Part shown: piece by piece, positions 7,304 to 14,697 of the stretch
Numbering within the stretch: the stretch's first letter is position 1
Layout: each line of letters opens with the position of its first letter
Assembly: GCA_003154055.1 (NCBI GenBank)
Contig: PMCH01000104.1
Location: 9,160-27,870 of the forward strand
Source of the DNA: Acidobacteriaceae bacterium
Lineage (GTDB): Bacteria > Acidobacteriota > Terriglobia > Terriglobales > Acidobacteriaceae
DNA length: 18,711 bases
Reading direction: 5' to 3'
Made by a program: the position numbers and the translations under genes
Notes under the pieces: generated by a model
What the model was told of the DNA's origin: nothing
Database searches by the model: none
What the model saw: only the letters and a program-made list of their open reading frames with translations

Positions 7304-7608
7304 GCGGAAAGAGACAGAACTCCTGCATGCTTAGACTACTGGGAGCCCCAGAAAGTTTCCAGCTGGGGTGACAGGCCCTGGTCTCAGGTGGCTGCCAATC
7401 CTTTGTCTCGCGGACGGCGGCAGCCTGGCCGCTAGTCCGAGGAATACAGCGGGGCCATCGCTTTCGCCAGGTTGACAACGCGGTTGAGAGAGTAGGGGTC
7501 CTTCGACTCCGCGTAAATTCCGCTTCGCAAAATTTACGCTCCGCTCAGGATGACAGCAAAAAGGCGGACGGCGAGTTGCGTCCTGAAACCCGTCCCCTGA
7601 CACGCAAC
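7304..7608. other. Gene-free region between the GH44 and DUF6599-type genes
   Basis: No gene was found. It contains a repeat at 7500-7556 and a short inverted repeat CCCCAG/CTGGGG at about 7346-7366 near the start of the DUF6599-type gene. No clear promoter was found for that gene. Confidence 0.5.
7500..7556. repeat. Dispersed intergenic repeat with inserted hairpin
   Basis: The ends CCTTCGACTCCGC and CTCAGGATGACAG form a well-known intergenic repeat when joined. Here they are separated by a perfect 9-bp hairpin (GCGTAAATT 7511-7519, AATTTACGC 7531-7539). A related end, CTTCGCGCAGGATGAC, recurs at 10093-10108. Confidence 0.55.
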
Positions 7609-9945
7609 TTACTGCGATGTCTCGGTGAATGTCGCGACCGGATGCCCGAGTCCGTACGGGCCTTCGGCGGTGATGTGGACGGTGGCGGCGCCGTTGGGCA
7701 AGGTCAGCGTGACGGGAGCGTTGCCGTTTGCGTCGGTCGTGGCCAGGCGACTGGATAGCGTTCCGGCATCGGTTGTAAAGAAGACCGTGGCGCCGGGAGC
7801 GGTGCCGCCGGATTGTCCTGGCTGGAGGGTTACGGAGAGATTCAGCTTGGTGCCGCGCGTGCCGGACTGGCCGTCTCCCTGCTTGGCGAAGGTGGCGGCG
7901 GGATTGCCGACGAGGATCCATCCGGATTGCTGCTGGGCTGTGCCCGCGCTGTCGGTTGAGGGGACAGTGAAGTGATAGAAGCCGGACTTGGAGCCGGCGG
8001 TTACGGTGATCGCGCCGCTTTGATTCGTCGTGACGGTGCCCTGCGTGACGGCCAGCGTGATGCCGGCGTCAAACTGCGGAGTGCCCAGGGTGACGGTGCC
8101 GGAACCGGCTACGATTTTCGGGGAGAGCGTAGCTGTGCCGCCGGCGGGAACTTGCGTGGTATCGGGATTGAGGTCCCATTCCGCGGCAGGAATCTGCGGC
8201 GTGGTGCCGCTGATGACCAGAAGAGTCGCCGAGTAAGCGGGAAGCGTCTGAGTCGAAGACCAGGCCTGGATCGATGACGCGACAATCGTCTTGGGATTCT
8301 TCTTGGCGAGGGTGTAGCTGGTGACCTGCTGAGGGGTGAATCCGTTGATGGCGATCTGCGCGTTGACAGCTGCGCCGGGCTTCTTGTTGATCACTATCAG
8401 GGTAAGTGTCTTGCCGGTGGAATCCACCGCGGCGTAACTGCTAAACAAGTTGGCATTGGCGTCGTGCGTCGCGGAGACCGAGGTTGGGGCGAAGGCGTGA
8501 TGCTGTCCGTCGTAATTGCGGTAGAGCTTGATGGCCTGGTAGTTCGGGTTGGCGGGGTCGGGCGCAACCCAGCGCGAGGCCAGATAGAGGCGTTCGCGGC
8601 CCAGGATGCCGTAGGCGTCAGCGTCGCCGAGGGCGGTGGAGAAGTCGGACTCGCCGGCGATGGCGGCGCTCCACTCGGTGAAGGCTAGCGGCGTGCCGGG
8701 GTAAGTGGAATTGGCAATTGCACGCATACGCAGAATGCGGAACGGGATCGTCTTTTTGGGCTGGATCTGCGTGGCCCAGGGTTGATTGATGCCGCCGGAT
8801 TCGCTGACGTACTTGGGATCCCAGTAATCGCGGTAGATGCGGGTGGCCAGGGCACGCTTCTTGGCCGGAGTCCATCCGGAGGTGTCGGGCGTGTCGGGAT
8901 AAGCATGGATGTCAAAGACGTCAACCGAGCGCGTGCCGGCGATTTTATCCTGCCAGTAAACTTCGTTGAGCCACCACGGGAGAAGATCGTTGCCGGCGTG
9001 AGCGGCCTTGTCGTTATTGTTGGCGCCATTCCAGTAGAACCACCAGCAGCAACTGACCGGACCGAGGCGGATGGCGGCGGGATCCCAGGACTTCAGCGCG
9101 CGGGCTTCGGCGATGAACTTGTCGCGCATCTCGTTGTAGGCGGCGGGCTGCGGATGGACGTCGCGATGGGTGCCGCTCCAGATGTCGATTTCGTTATCCA
9201 TGTCGTAGAAGTGGGGAGCACTGCCGAAAGCGGTGGCGAGCGCGGCGGCCCACTGGCTGCGGTAGAGAGTGTTGGCCGGGTCTCCGTTCTGGGGAGAATC
9301 GCGCAGCGGGAAGTTGGCGTCGTTAGGGTCGTTGCCGGTGATGGGCGTGCTGCAATCGGGCTTCAGGCCGTTGCCATCATCGGAGTTGTAGGGGTTGATG
9401 CCGCATTGCGCACCGTATTTGGCGATCCCGAAACTGTAGGCGCTGCCGTCGGTGACGTTCTTGGCGACCCAGTCGAGCATCACCATGGTCATGAGCGGAT
9501 TGCTGGCGGCGGATTTGACGTCCTGGATGAACTTAGCGGAGTCGGCGTCGCCGATCTCGGTGTATCCGAAGTCGGCGTAATACCAGTCGTTGGCGGCGTT
9601 GTAGGTGCCGGCTTTCCAGTTATAGCGGGAAGTGGCGTTGCCTCCCCAGCGAACGACGGTGATGCCGCTGTCAGTGATGGTGGGAGCATCTTTAGGATAA
9701 GCGCCGCCGTACACGTAGGGACTGATGGCGTGGCGGGTGCTCAGAACGTCGACGGCGACGTGGACAGTCGTGGCGGCGGGCTGGGCCGCAGGGGCCACCG
9801 CGGCCGAACTGGCGCTGGACGCGGCTTCTACGGCGGACTGGTCTTCGCGAGGGGACAGGGGTTGCGGTCCGTTGCCGGAGAGGCTGGCGGTGAAGATGAG
9901 CGCGCAGATCGTGGCGGCGAGTCCGTGGAGAAAGGGGTGACGCAT
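7609..9945 (-). CDS. GH44 family glycoside hydrolase, secreted, with C-terminal Ig-like domains
   Basis: The 778-residue protein has a signal peptide (1 to about 24), a low-complexity Ala/Ser linker, and a GH44 catalytic region at about 62-580. Diagnostic motifs are VRWGGNATSRYNW at 98-110, MDNEIDIWSGTH at 249-260 with the probable acid/base Glu252, and AFTEWS at 421-426 with the probable nucleophile Glu424. The 172-residue spacing between the two Glu fits the family. GH44 enzymes are endoglucanases or xyloglucanases acting on plant polysaccharide. Residues 588-778 look like two Ig-like modules, the last resembling bacterial Ig-like domain 1 (TDANGNAPVTLTLPNGAA). The ATG at 9945 is chosen over 10011 because it has GGAGG eight bases upstream and starts the signal peptide. 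It is likely exported to feed on soil plant material. Confidence 0.85.
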   Translation of the reverse strand: MRHPFLHGLAATICALIFTASLSGNGPQPLSPREDQSAVEAASSASSAAVAPAAQPAATTVHVAVDVLSTRHAISPYVYGGAYPKDAPTITDSGITVVRWGGNATSRYNWKAGTYNAANDWYYADFGYTEIGDADSAKFIQDVKSAASNPLMTMVMLDWVAKNVTDGSAYSFGIAKYGAQCGINPYNSDDGNGLKPDCSTPITGNDPNDANFPLRDSPQNGDPANTLYRSQWAAALATAFGSAPHFYDMDNEIDIWSGTHRDVHPQPAAYNEMRDKFIAEARALKSWDPAAIRLGPVSCCWWFYWNGANNNDKAAHAGNDLLPWWLNEVYWQDKIAGTRSVDVFDIHAYPDTPDTSGWTPAKKRALATRIYRDYWDPKYVSESGGINQPWATQIQPKKTIPFRILRMRAIANSTYPGTPLAFTEWSAAIAGESDFSTALGDADAYGILGRERLYLASRWVAPDPANPNYQAIKLYRNYDGQHHAFAPTSVSATHDANANLFSSYAAVDSTGKTLTLIVINKKPGAAVNAQIAINGFTPQQVTSYTLAKKNPKTIVASSIQAWSSTQTLPAYSATLLVISGTTPQIPAAEWDLNPDTTQVPAGGTATLSPKIVAGSGTVTLGTPQFDAGITLAVTQGTVTTNQSGAITVTAGSKSGFYHFTVPSTDSAGTAQQQSGWILVGNPAATFAKQGDGQSGTRGTKLNLSVTLQPGQSGGTAPGATVFFTTDAGTLSSRLATTDANGNAPVTLTLPNGAATVHITAEGPYGLGHPVATFTETSQ

Positions 9946-10083
9946 GGGGAGGGCCTCCGTGGGAACTATCTTACTGGTTGAGGGAAGGATTGGAGGGACG
10001 CGGAGGTACACGGGAGGCGAAGCGGATGTTCGCGCGCAGAGGTGGCCGGAAGGACGATGTGGGTCGCAGGAAAATTCGCGCGC
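9946..10083. other. GH44 upstream region
   Basis: It should carry the GH44 promoter on the minus strand. A TAAGAT (9968-9973) is a possible -10, but no -35 fits. Nothing else was found. Confidence 0.3.
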
Positions 10084-10121
10084 GGGCCCTCGCTTCGCGC
10101 AGGATGACGAGGCCCTTTTTT
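10084..10121 (+). terminator. Intrinsic terminator made from a dispersed repeat
   Basis: Stem GGGCC-TCG/CGA-GGCCC with one bulged C, a 15-base loop, then six T. The loop holds the CTTCGCGCAGGATGAC repeat end. No plus-strand gene lies upstream, so it would insulate the cytochrome gene from read-through (antisense to GH44). Confidence 0.4.
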
Positions 10122-10148
10122 GACTTCCGCGTTTTGAGCGCTGATGAT
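10120..10148 (+). promoter_or_regulatory. Possible promoter of the cytochrome c gene
   Basis: TTGACT (10120-10125), 17 bases, GATGAT (10143-10148). RNA would start near 10155, about 60 bases before the GTG start. The -35 overlaps the T-run of the terminator at 10084-10121. Confidence 0.35.
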
Positions 10149-10215
10149 GAGATAGAAGTTCTCGTCGTAGTGAGCTTGATGGGTGCAGCTTCCAAGATTT
10201 CTACCGAGGTCCACT

Positions 10216-10566
10216 GTGAAATTTGCTCGACTCTCAATCGTTGCTTTTTCTGTGCTCGCGGCGTTTGCTGGATTTGCCGTGGCTCAGGGCGCACCGTTGG
10301 ATGGCACGAAGTATTCAGCCACTCTGACCAACAATCCGGTTTATCAGAAGAATTGCGCCAAGTGCCACGGCAAGACTGCCGAGGGACGGCATCCGTTTGG
10401 CGGGCCGGCGCTGGTTTCCGAGAAAGTTGGCAACGCGTCGGCCGACGACCTGCTCGGGATCATCACCAACGGCAAAGGGCACATGCCGAAGTACGGTGGG
10501 AAGCTGGCCGCAGATCAGATCGAAACTCTCGTGGAACAGATCAAGGCGGCAGTGCCGAAAAAGTAG
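10216..10566 (+). CDS. Small class I cytochrome c, exported
   Basis: This 116-residue protein has a signal peptide (1-24, ending AVAQ), a haem site CAKCH at residues 47-51, and a likely axial Met90 in GKGHMPKY. It fits a single-haem class I cytochrome c that carries electrons in the periplasm. The size and the GKGxMP motif resemble the c6/c553-like type. I place the start at GTG 10216, which has GAGGT five bases upstream; GTG 10183 is the alternative but adds a less typical N-terminus. It is convergent with the DUF4440-type gene, with a 34-base gap and no oxidase or other redox gene nearby, so the partner is unknown. Confidence 0.85.
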   Translation: MKFARLSIVAFSVLAAFAGFAVAQGAPLDGTKYSATLTNNPVYQKNCAKCHGKTAEGRHPFGGPALVSEKVGNASADDLLGIITNGKGHMPKYGGKLAADQIETLVEQIKAAVPKK

Positions 10567-10600
10567 ACGGCGGGTTTGTGGATGGTGGAAGGCTGCGAAG

Positions 10601-11044
10601 TTACTTCTTCATCAGGCTGCTATGGCTGGCGACGCAGAGCCACTTGCCATCCTGAAAGACCCAGGTGTCGGTGAAGCGTCCGAAGTGCTCGTAGGGTTTG
10701 CCGCCGTAGAGACCCTTGGTGTGGTAGTTGCCGGTCACGATAGCGGTACTCGGGTACATGGCGACTTCGATGTTCTGGATGTTCATCAGGCTGGGCTTGA
10801 ACTTGGGATCGGCGAAATCGGCGAGAAACCTGCCGCGGTTGCTGACTTCTCCGTCGTACTCGGTGTTGATGAACTTGTCGCCGATCATGCCGGCGATAGC
10901 GGTGGCGTCGCGGCTGACCTGGGCTTCATTCCACATGCGCTCCAGCGCAATCAGGCTGGTGGTTCCTTTATAGGAAGCCGACTGAGGGTTTTGCGCGAAC
11001 GCGCATGCTGTAACCAACAGGCAGCAGAAAATTGACTTGATCAT
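10601..11044 (-). CDS. DUF4440 / NTF2-like exported protein
   Basis: The 147-residue protein has a signal peptide (1 to about 18, ending AFAQ) followed by an NTF2-like fold: helix LERMWNEAQVSRDATAIAGMI, a strand with FINTEYDGEV, then the NRGRF helix and beta strands ending in DTWVFQDGKWLCVASHSS. This pattern matches the DUF4440/SnoaL-like group, which includes enzymes and ligand binders; no catalytic residues can be assigned. The ATG at 11044 has AAGG six bases upstream and directly opens the signal peptide; an ATG four codons earlier is possible. The gene ends 34 bases from the cytochrome stop. Confidence 0.75.
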   Translation of the reverse strand: MIKSIFCCLLVTACAFAQNPQSASYKGTTSLIALERMWNEAQVSRDATAIAGMIGDKFINTEYDGEVSNRGRFLADFADPKFKPSLMNIQNIEVAMYPSTAIVTGNYHTKGLYGGKPYEHFGRFTDTWVFQDGKWLCVASHSSLMKK

Positions 11045-11174
11045 GGCGCCTTGCATTGGGCGCGGAACGCCCACCTTTCAGGGAAAGCCTTCGCCACGAT
11101 AGCAAAGAGCCGTTCTTCGGTGCCATGGGAAACACAATCAAAACATTACCAACGTCACCAACCGGCAATTAGCA

Positions 11175-13466
11175 TTATTGCCCCGCGGACTTGTCGATCT
11201 TACTGGCAACCTTCACGCCGCTCAGGCCGCTTACGTATTTGGAGACGCCGCGGTAGAGAGATTCGGCGATGCGTTGCCGATGGTCGGCGGTTTGCAGTTT
11301 GCGTTCGTCAGCCGGGTTCGAAACGAAGGAGATCTCAGCCAGGATGGAGGGCATGTTGGCGCCGATCAGCACGACGAAAGGAGCTTTCTTCACGCCGCGG
11401 TTGCGGACGCCGGAACCGCGCAGGGAGAGCCCGCTGTAGAGAGAGTCCTGCACGTTGCTGGCGAACTCGTGCGACTCTTCGATCTTTTCCTTCAGCGCGA
11501 TTTTCTTCACCAGGTCCTGCAGTTCATGGATGGACTTTTCTGAAACCGCGTTTTCGCGGGCGGCGACTTCCAGCGCTTCCGGAGACGACGTGAAATTCAG
11601 GTAGTAGGTTTCGACGCCGCGGGCGTCGGAGTCGCGGCTGGAGTTGGCGTGGATCGAGATGAAGAGATCGGCACGCTCGCGGTTCGCAATGGCCGTGCGG
11701 GTTTCGAGGGGAATGAAAGTGTCGTCCTGGCGCGTGTAGATGACTTCGGCGCCCAGCCGGGTCTCAAGCGCGTGTCCGAGCCGCTTGGCGACGTCAAGCA
11801 CCAGATCCTTTTCCAGCAGGCCGTTGGGACCGATGGTGCCGGTATCGTGGCCACCGTGTCCGGCGTCAATCACGATCTTGCCGATTTTGAGGCCGAGAGC
11901 GCGGATCAGCGAGCGGTCGCCGGCGGCGTTGGGTCGAGCTTCGCGAATCTCGAGATCCGCAGTATCGGGCGCGGCGGCCGGGCGCGATTTTTTCTTGCGC
12001 GCGGATTTCTGCGACTTCGTTTCCATTCCCGGCGAGATGGCGGAGCGCTGCGCGGGCGTCACCTCGGGCCGGAGCTTGTCGGGCTCCAGGGTTGCAACCG
12101 CGGTGGGAGCGGGAGCATGTTCGTCGGCTTCAACGATGGTTTTCGGGATCTTGCGGTTCGATCCGCCGACAGCAACGGTGGTCTTTACAACGCTACCCGC
12201 AGCTGGCTTCGACGGTTCGGCGGCTGCAGCCGACGCGTCTGTGTCGTCGCGGCCTGATTCCTGGTCCGCGGTTTTCGGCTTGGCAAACTGAACCGGATTG
12301 TGCGCCGGCTTTTTTGGCGGCGTCAGTTCGGCCGGTTTTAGATCTTCACTAGCGTCCGATGCCTGCGCGCCAGGGTCATCATCCACCGAGGCTTCGGTAT
12401 CGGAACCAGCCGGTGCGTCCGGCGGATGGGCTTTCGCCATGAGCGTGGCCCGGCTCTGCTTGCCGTGTATGTCGATGATCAGGCGGTACGGGTTGGGGAG
12501 CTGGAAAACGTCGTACCGGGCAAGGTCATCCACTTCGAGGACCACACGGGTGCGGCCTGGCTGGAATTCGGCAACACGAATCTTCTTAAGGAAGCCGTCA
12601 TCCACGTCGAAGGTCTTGCCCACCAGGGTGGAAGCGAGCTTGGTATCGCGCAGGTCGAAGAAGATGCGGTCGGGATGGGAAATGCGCTGCGATTCGTACT
12701 TGACTTCCTGCTCGATATCGATGGCCACCCGCGTGTAATCGGGCGTGGACCAGTGGCGCAGCCCGGTGACGCGGGGCAGCTTGCTGCGGCGGGCGTCGGA
12801 GGAATCGACGGTTTCGTCGTCGCCGGTGGTGCGCGGTTTACGGGCCGCCTTGCGCGAGGCCTTTTCCATTTCCTCCGCGTCCGCGTCCAGTTCTTTCATG
12901 GCAGAGCGGGCATCATCGGCGAGGCGGTTGCGCGGATACTTATGGAGGAAGGTCTCGAAAGTGGCGCGGGCCTCTTCCGGGTCGTCGAGGTCGTCTTTAT
13001 AGATTTCGCCGATGGTGAAGAGCGCGTCAAAGCGGTACTTGCTGCCGGGATATTCCTTGCGCAGGAAACGATACTGCTCGATGGCGCCACGCAGGGTCTT
13101 GTTGTCGTCGAACTGGCGGCCCATTTCGACCATGAGTTCGGCGGTGGCGACTACGCTGGGGTCCGCCTTGGAAGAAGTTGGACAACCGAAGTAGACAAGG
13201 CGATAGGCGTTGACGACCCGCTGGTATTCGCGGCGGGTGCGCTCGGCGGCAGGGCGTCCATTGAGCGCTTCGCGGCTGCGCTCGGCTTTGGAGAACTGCT
13301 GGCGGGCCCAGGCATCATTGTGGTGGACGCGAGCCGAGGCAGAGAGCAACGGCAGCAGCACCATGAGCAGGGCTGCGCTGAGGCGCAGGGCGCGAGGGCC
13401 TCGAACTAGGGTCGTGGAAACCTGGGTCTTCAACTTCGTTCCATCATCGCACTCCAGCACTACCAC
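11175..13466 (-). CDS. N-acetylmuramoyl-L-alanine amidase with TPR-like and AMIN domains
   Basis: The 763-residue protein has a signal anchor (about 28-46), a YbgF/TPR-like helical region (about 50-200), an AMIN domain (about 232-335), a long low-complexity Ala/Pro/Lys linker (about 337-525) and an Amidase_3 domain (527-750). Zinc ligands are visible as His537 in DAGHGGHD, Glu552 in LEKD and His606 in SIHAN; the catalytic Glu711 is in AEISFVSN. The enzyme removes stem peptides from peptidoglycan, as AmiA/B/C do in cell separation; AMIN directs it to the wall. It begins 15 bases after the transglycosylase stop, so the two form an operon. The start is unsure: the frame opens with GTG at 13466, and TTG at 13433 (MKTQV...) gives a tighter signal sequence. 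The N-terminal repeats and the long linker are more than the usual AMIN-amidase layout. Confidence 0.9.
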   Translation of the reverse strand: MVVLECDDGTKLKTQVSTTLVRGPRALRLSAALLMVLLPLLSASARVHHNDAWARQQFSKAERSREALNGRPAAERTRREYQRVVNAYRLVYFGCPTSSKADPSVVATAELMVEMGRQFDDNKTLRGAIEQYRFLRKEYPGSKYRFDALFTIGEIYKDDLDDPEEARATFETFLHKYPRNRLADDARSAMKELDADAEEMEKASRKAARKPRTTGDDETVDSSDARRSKLPRVTGLRHWSTPDYTRVAIDIEQEVKYESQRISHPDRIFFDLRDTKLASTLVGKTFDVDDGFLKKIRVAEFQPGRTRVVLEVDDLARYDVFQLPNPYRLIIDIHGKQSRATLMAKAHPPDAPAGSDTEASVDDDPGAQASDASEDLKPAELTPPKKPAHNPVQFAKPKTADQESGRDDTDASAAAAEPSKPAAGSVVKTTVAVGGSNRKIPKTIVEADEHAPAPTAVATLEPDKLRPEVTPAQRSAISPGMETKSQKSARKKKSRPAAAPDTADLEIREARPNAAGDRSLIRALGLKIGKIVIDAGHGGHDTGTIGPNGLLEKDLVLDVAKRLGHALETRLGAEVIYTRQDDTFIPLETRTAIANRERADLFISIHANSSRDSDARGVETYYLNFTSSPEALEVAARENAVSEKSIHELQDLVKKIALKEKIEESHEFASNVQDSLYSGLSLRGSGVRNRGVKKAPFVVLIGANMPSILAEISFVSNPADERKLQTADHRQRIAESLYRGVSKYVSGLSGVKVASKIDKSAGQ

Positions 13467-13481
13467 ATGCGGGAAGCGACG

Positions 13482-14306
13482 CTATTCCGTGTTGCTGATG
13501 AAAAGCACGCCGCGCGCGTCGCGCTGCACTCGAACCGGGTCACGCACCGGATTGCCGATGACGTAGGAGCCGGGCTCCCCGCCACCGTAGTACAAGTTCG
13601 TAATCCTGCGGACGTAGTTCCGTGTCTCCGCAAAGCGGGGAACGCCGGAGCTGCGCGCTACGGCCCGCGAGCCTGCGTTGTAGGCAGCCAGGCTGAGGCG
13701 GATGTCCCCACCGTAGCTCTCCAGCAGTCTCTTTAGATGCCGAACCCCGGCATCGACGTTCTGGTTCGGGTCGAAAGGATTGGAAACGTTGAGCGAACGG
13801 GCAGTCGAGGGCATCAACTGCATCAGCCCCATGGCCCCTTTGCGGGAAACGGCATTGGGGTTGAAGTTGGATTCCACCTTGACCACGGAACGGACCAGGT
13901 TGGGATCCACATTATGACGGGCGGCCGACTGCACGATGGCGGCGTCAATCTCCTGCTCGGTGAACACGCGGCCGCGGCTGAGATGGAGGACCGAGCCATC
14001 GAGATAAGTATTGACTTCAGAGGCAGCCGAGCGGGCGGCACGGATAGCGGCACCACTGGTCGGAACGGGCTTGAAGCGATGCTCGGTGGAGCTCCAATAG
14101 ACAAGACCGGAGCGGCCAGCAGCGGGAAGCGCCGGACTGGACGCGCTCGCGGGAGCCTCGTCGTTGGTGTAAACCTTGCGCCCGGACTCGTCGGTGGTGG
14201 CGGTAATGTTGACCGGGCGAGAGCCGTTTTCGGCCCACGCCGGGGACGTGGAGAAGGAGGTCGCGACCAGAGCGGCCATCAGGACGATTTGCAGGCGCTT
14301 TCGCAT
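13482..14306 (-). CDS. Lytic transglycosylase, SLT family
   Basis: The 274-residue protein has a signal peptide (1-25, ending PAWA) and a C-terminal SLT domain (about 115-240) with all family motifs: catalytic Glu145 in VES, GLMQLMP at 160-166, AAYNAG at 207-212 and the Tyr-Val at 231. It cleaves the MurNAc-GlcNAc bond of peptidoglycan to the 1,6-anhydro product. Residues 33-52 (TDESGRKVYTND) recall the DUF4124 motif. The ATG at 14306 opens the signal peptide; a GTG at 14333 with AGGTGG close upstream is an alternative. It is first in the operon with the amidase, behind the promoter at 14394-14422, so glycan and peptide cleavage are made together. Confidence 0.9.
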   Translation of the reverse strand: MRKRLQIVLMAALVATSFSTSPAWAENGSRPVNITATTDESGRKVYTNDEAPASASSPALPAAGRSGLVYWSSTEHRFKPVPTSGAAIRAARSAASEVNTYLDGSVLHLSRGRVFTEQEIDAAIVQSAARHNVDPNLVRSVVKVESNFNPNAVSRKGAMGLMQLMPSTARSLNVSNPFDPNQNVDAGVRHLKRLLESYGGDIRLSLAAYNAGSRAVARSSGVPRFAETRNYVRRITNLYYGGGEPGSYVIGNPVRDPVRVQRDARGVLFISNTE

Positions 14307-14393
14307 ACGAGTTTCAGCATCAGCCAAAGGCACACTTCCACCTATCGGCCTACCTGCCAGGAACCTGACGGAGAACAGAACCAGAGTATGGCG

Positions 14394-14422
14394 ATTATAG
14401 GGTGCGGAGGGGGGGGCGGCAA
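14394..14422 (-). promoter_or_regulatory. Sigma-70 promoter of the transglycosylase-amidase operon
   Basis: On the minus strand TTGCCG (14417-14422), exactly 17 bases and a perfect TATAAT (14394-14399) are visible. RNA would start near 14387, about 80 bases before the ATG at 14306. Confidence 0.6.
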
Positions 14423-14493
14423 TCTATCCGAAGGGCGTAGAACCACTGGAGTAATGTGAGGCAAGTTACTGAAAGGACTTGATTTCTCCAAAT

Positions 14494-14678
14494 TGCAGAA
14501 GTCAGAAGTCAGAATGCAGAAGTGAGCCATGATTGCAGAGGTCAGAGGTCAGACTGGGTAAACTGGCTCCGGGCCGCCAGCTCCGAGCTACGATCCCAGA
14601 AGCAACCGGTTCGCTCGAAGCTCGTAGCCCGCGGCTCGAAGCTGGTTTACTTCTGCATTCTGACTTCTGCCTTCTGCA
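14494..14678. repeat. Large inverted repeat with nested copies
   Basis: Arms 14494-14523 and 14649-14678 are 30 bases long with a single mismatch (core TGCAGAAGTCAGAAGTCAGA). A third, diverged direct copy starts at 14534. The middle also has smaller inverted pieces (GAGCTACGA / TCGTAGC). It is non-coding and probably a dispersed repeat family. Confidence 0.7.
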
Positions 14679-14685
14679 TTTCTTC

Positions 14686-14691
14686 TACAAT
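14686..14691 (+). promoter_or_regulatory. Possible -10 for a leaderless larB transcript
   Basis: TACAAT ends seven bases before the GTG at 14698, placing transcription start at or next to the start codon. No ribosome site is present upstream. No clear -35 was found; CTGACT at 14660-14665 is 20 bases away. Confidence 0.3.
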
Positions 14692-14697
14692 CTCCCT

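Larger units (their letters stand above)
14334..14697. other. Intergenic region with promoter and nested repeats
   Basis: No gene. It separates the divergent transglycosylase and larB genes and carries the promoter at 14394-14422, a large inverted repeat at 14494-14678, and the larB -10. A G-rich run (14408-14416) lies inside the promoter spacer. Confidence 0.6.

Noticed and set aside
8782..9981. 399-codon plus-strand frame
   Set aside because: It lies antisense to the well-supported GH44 gene and has the Val/Gly-rich look of a high-GC shadow frame; no ribosome site or family motif.
12426..13409. 327-codon plus-strand frame
   Set aside because: It is antisense to the amidase, whose domains and zinc ligands are intact.
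14533..14697. N-terminal extension of larB
   Set aside because: It is made of the inverted repeat; LarB proteins begin at the equivalent of GTG 14698.
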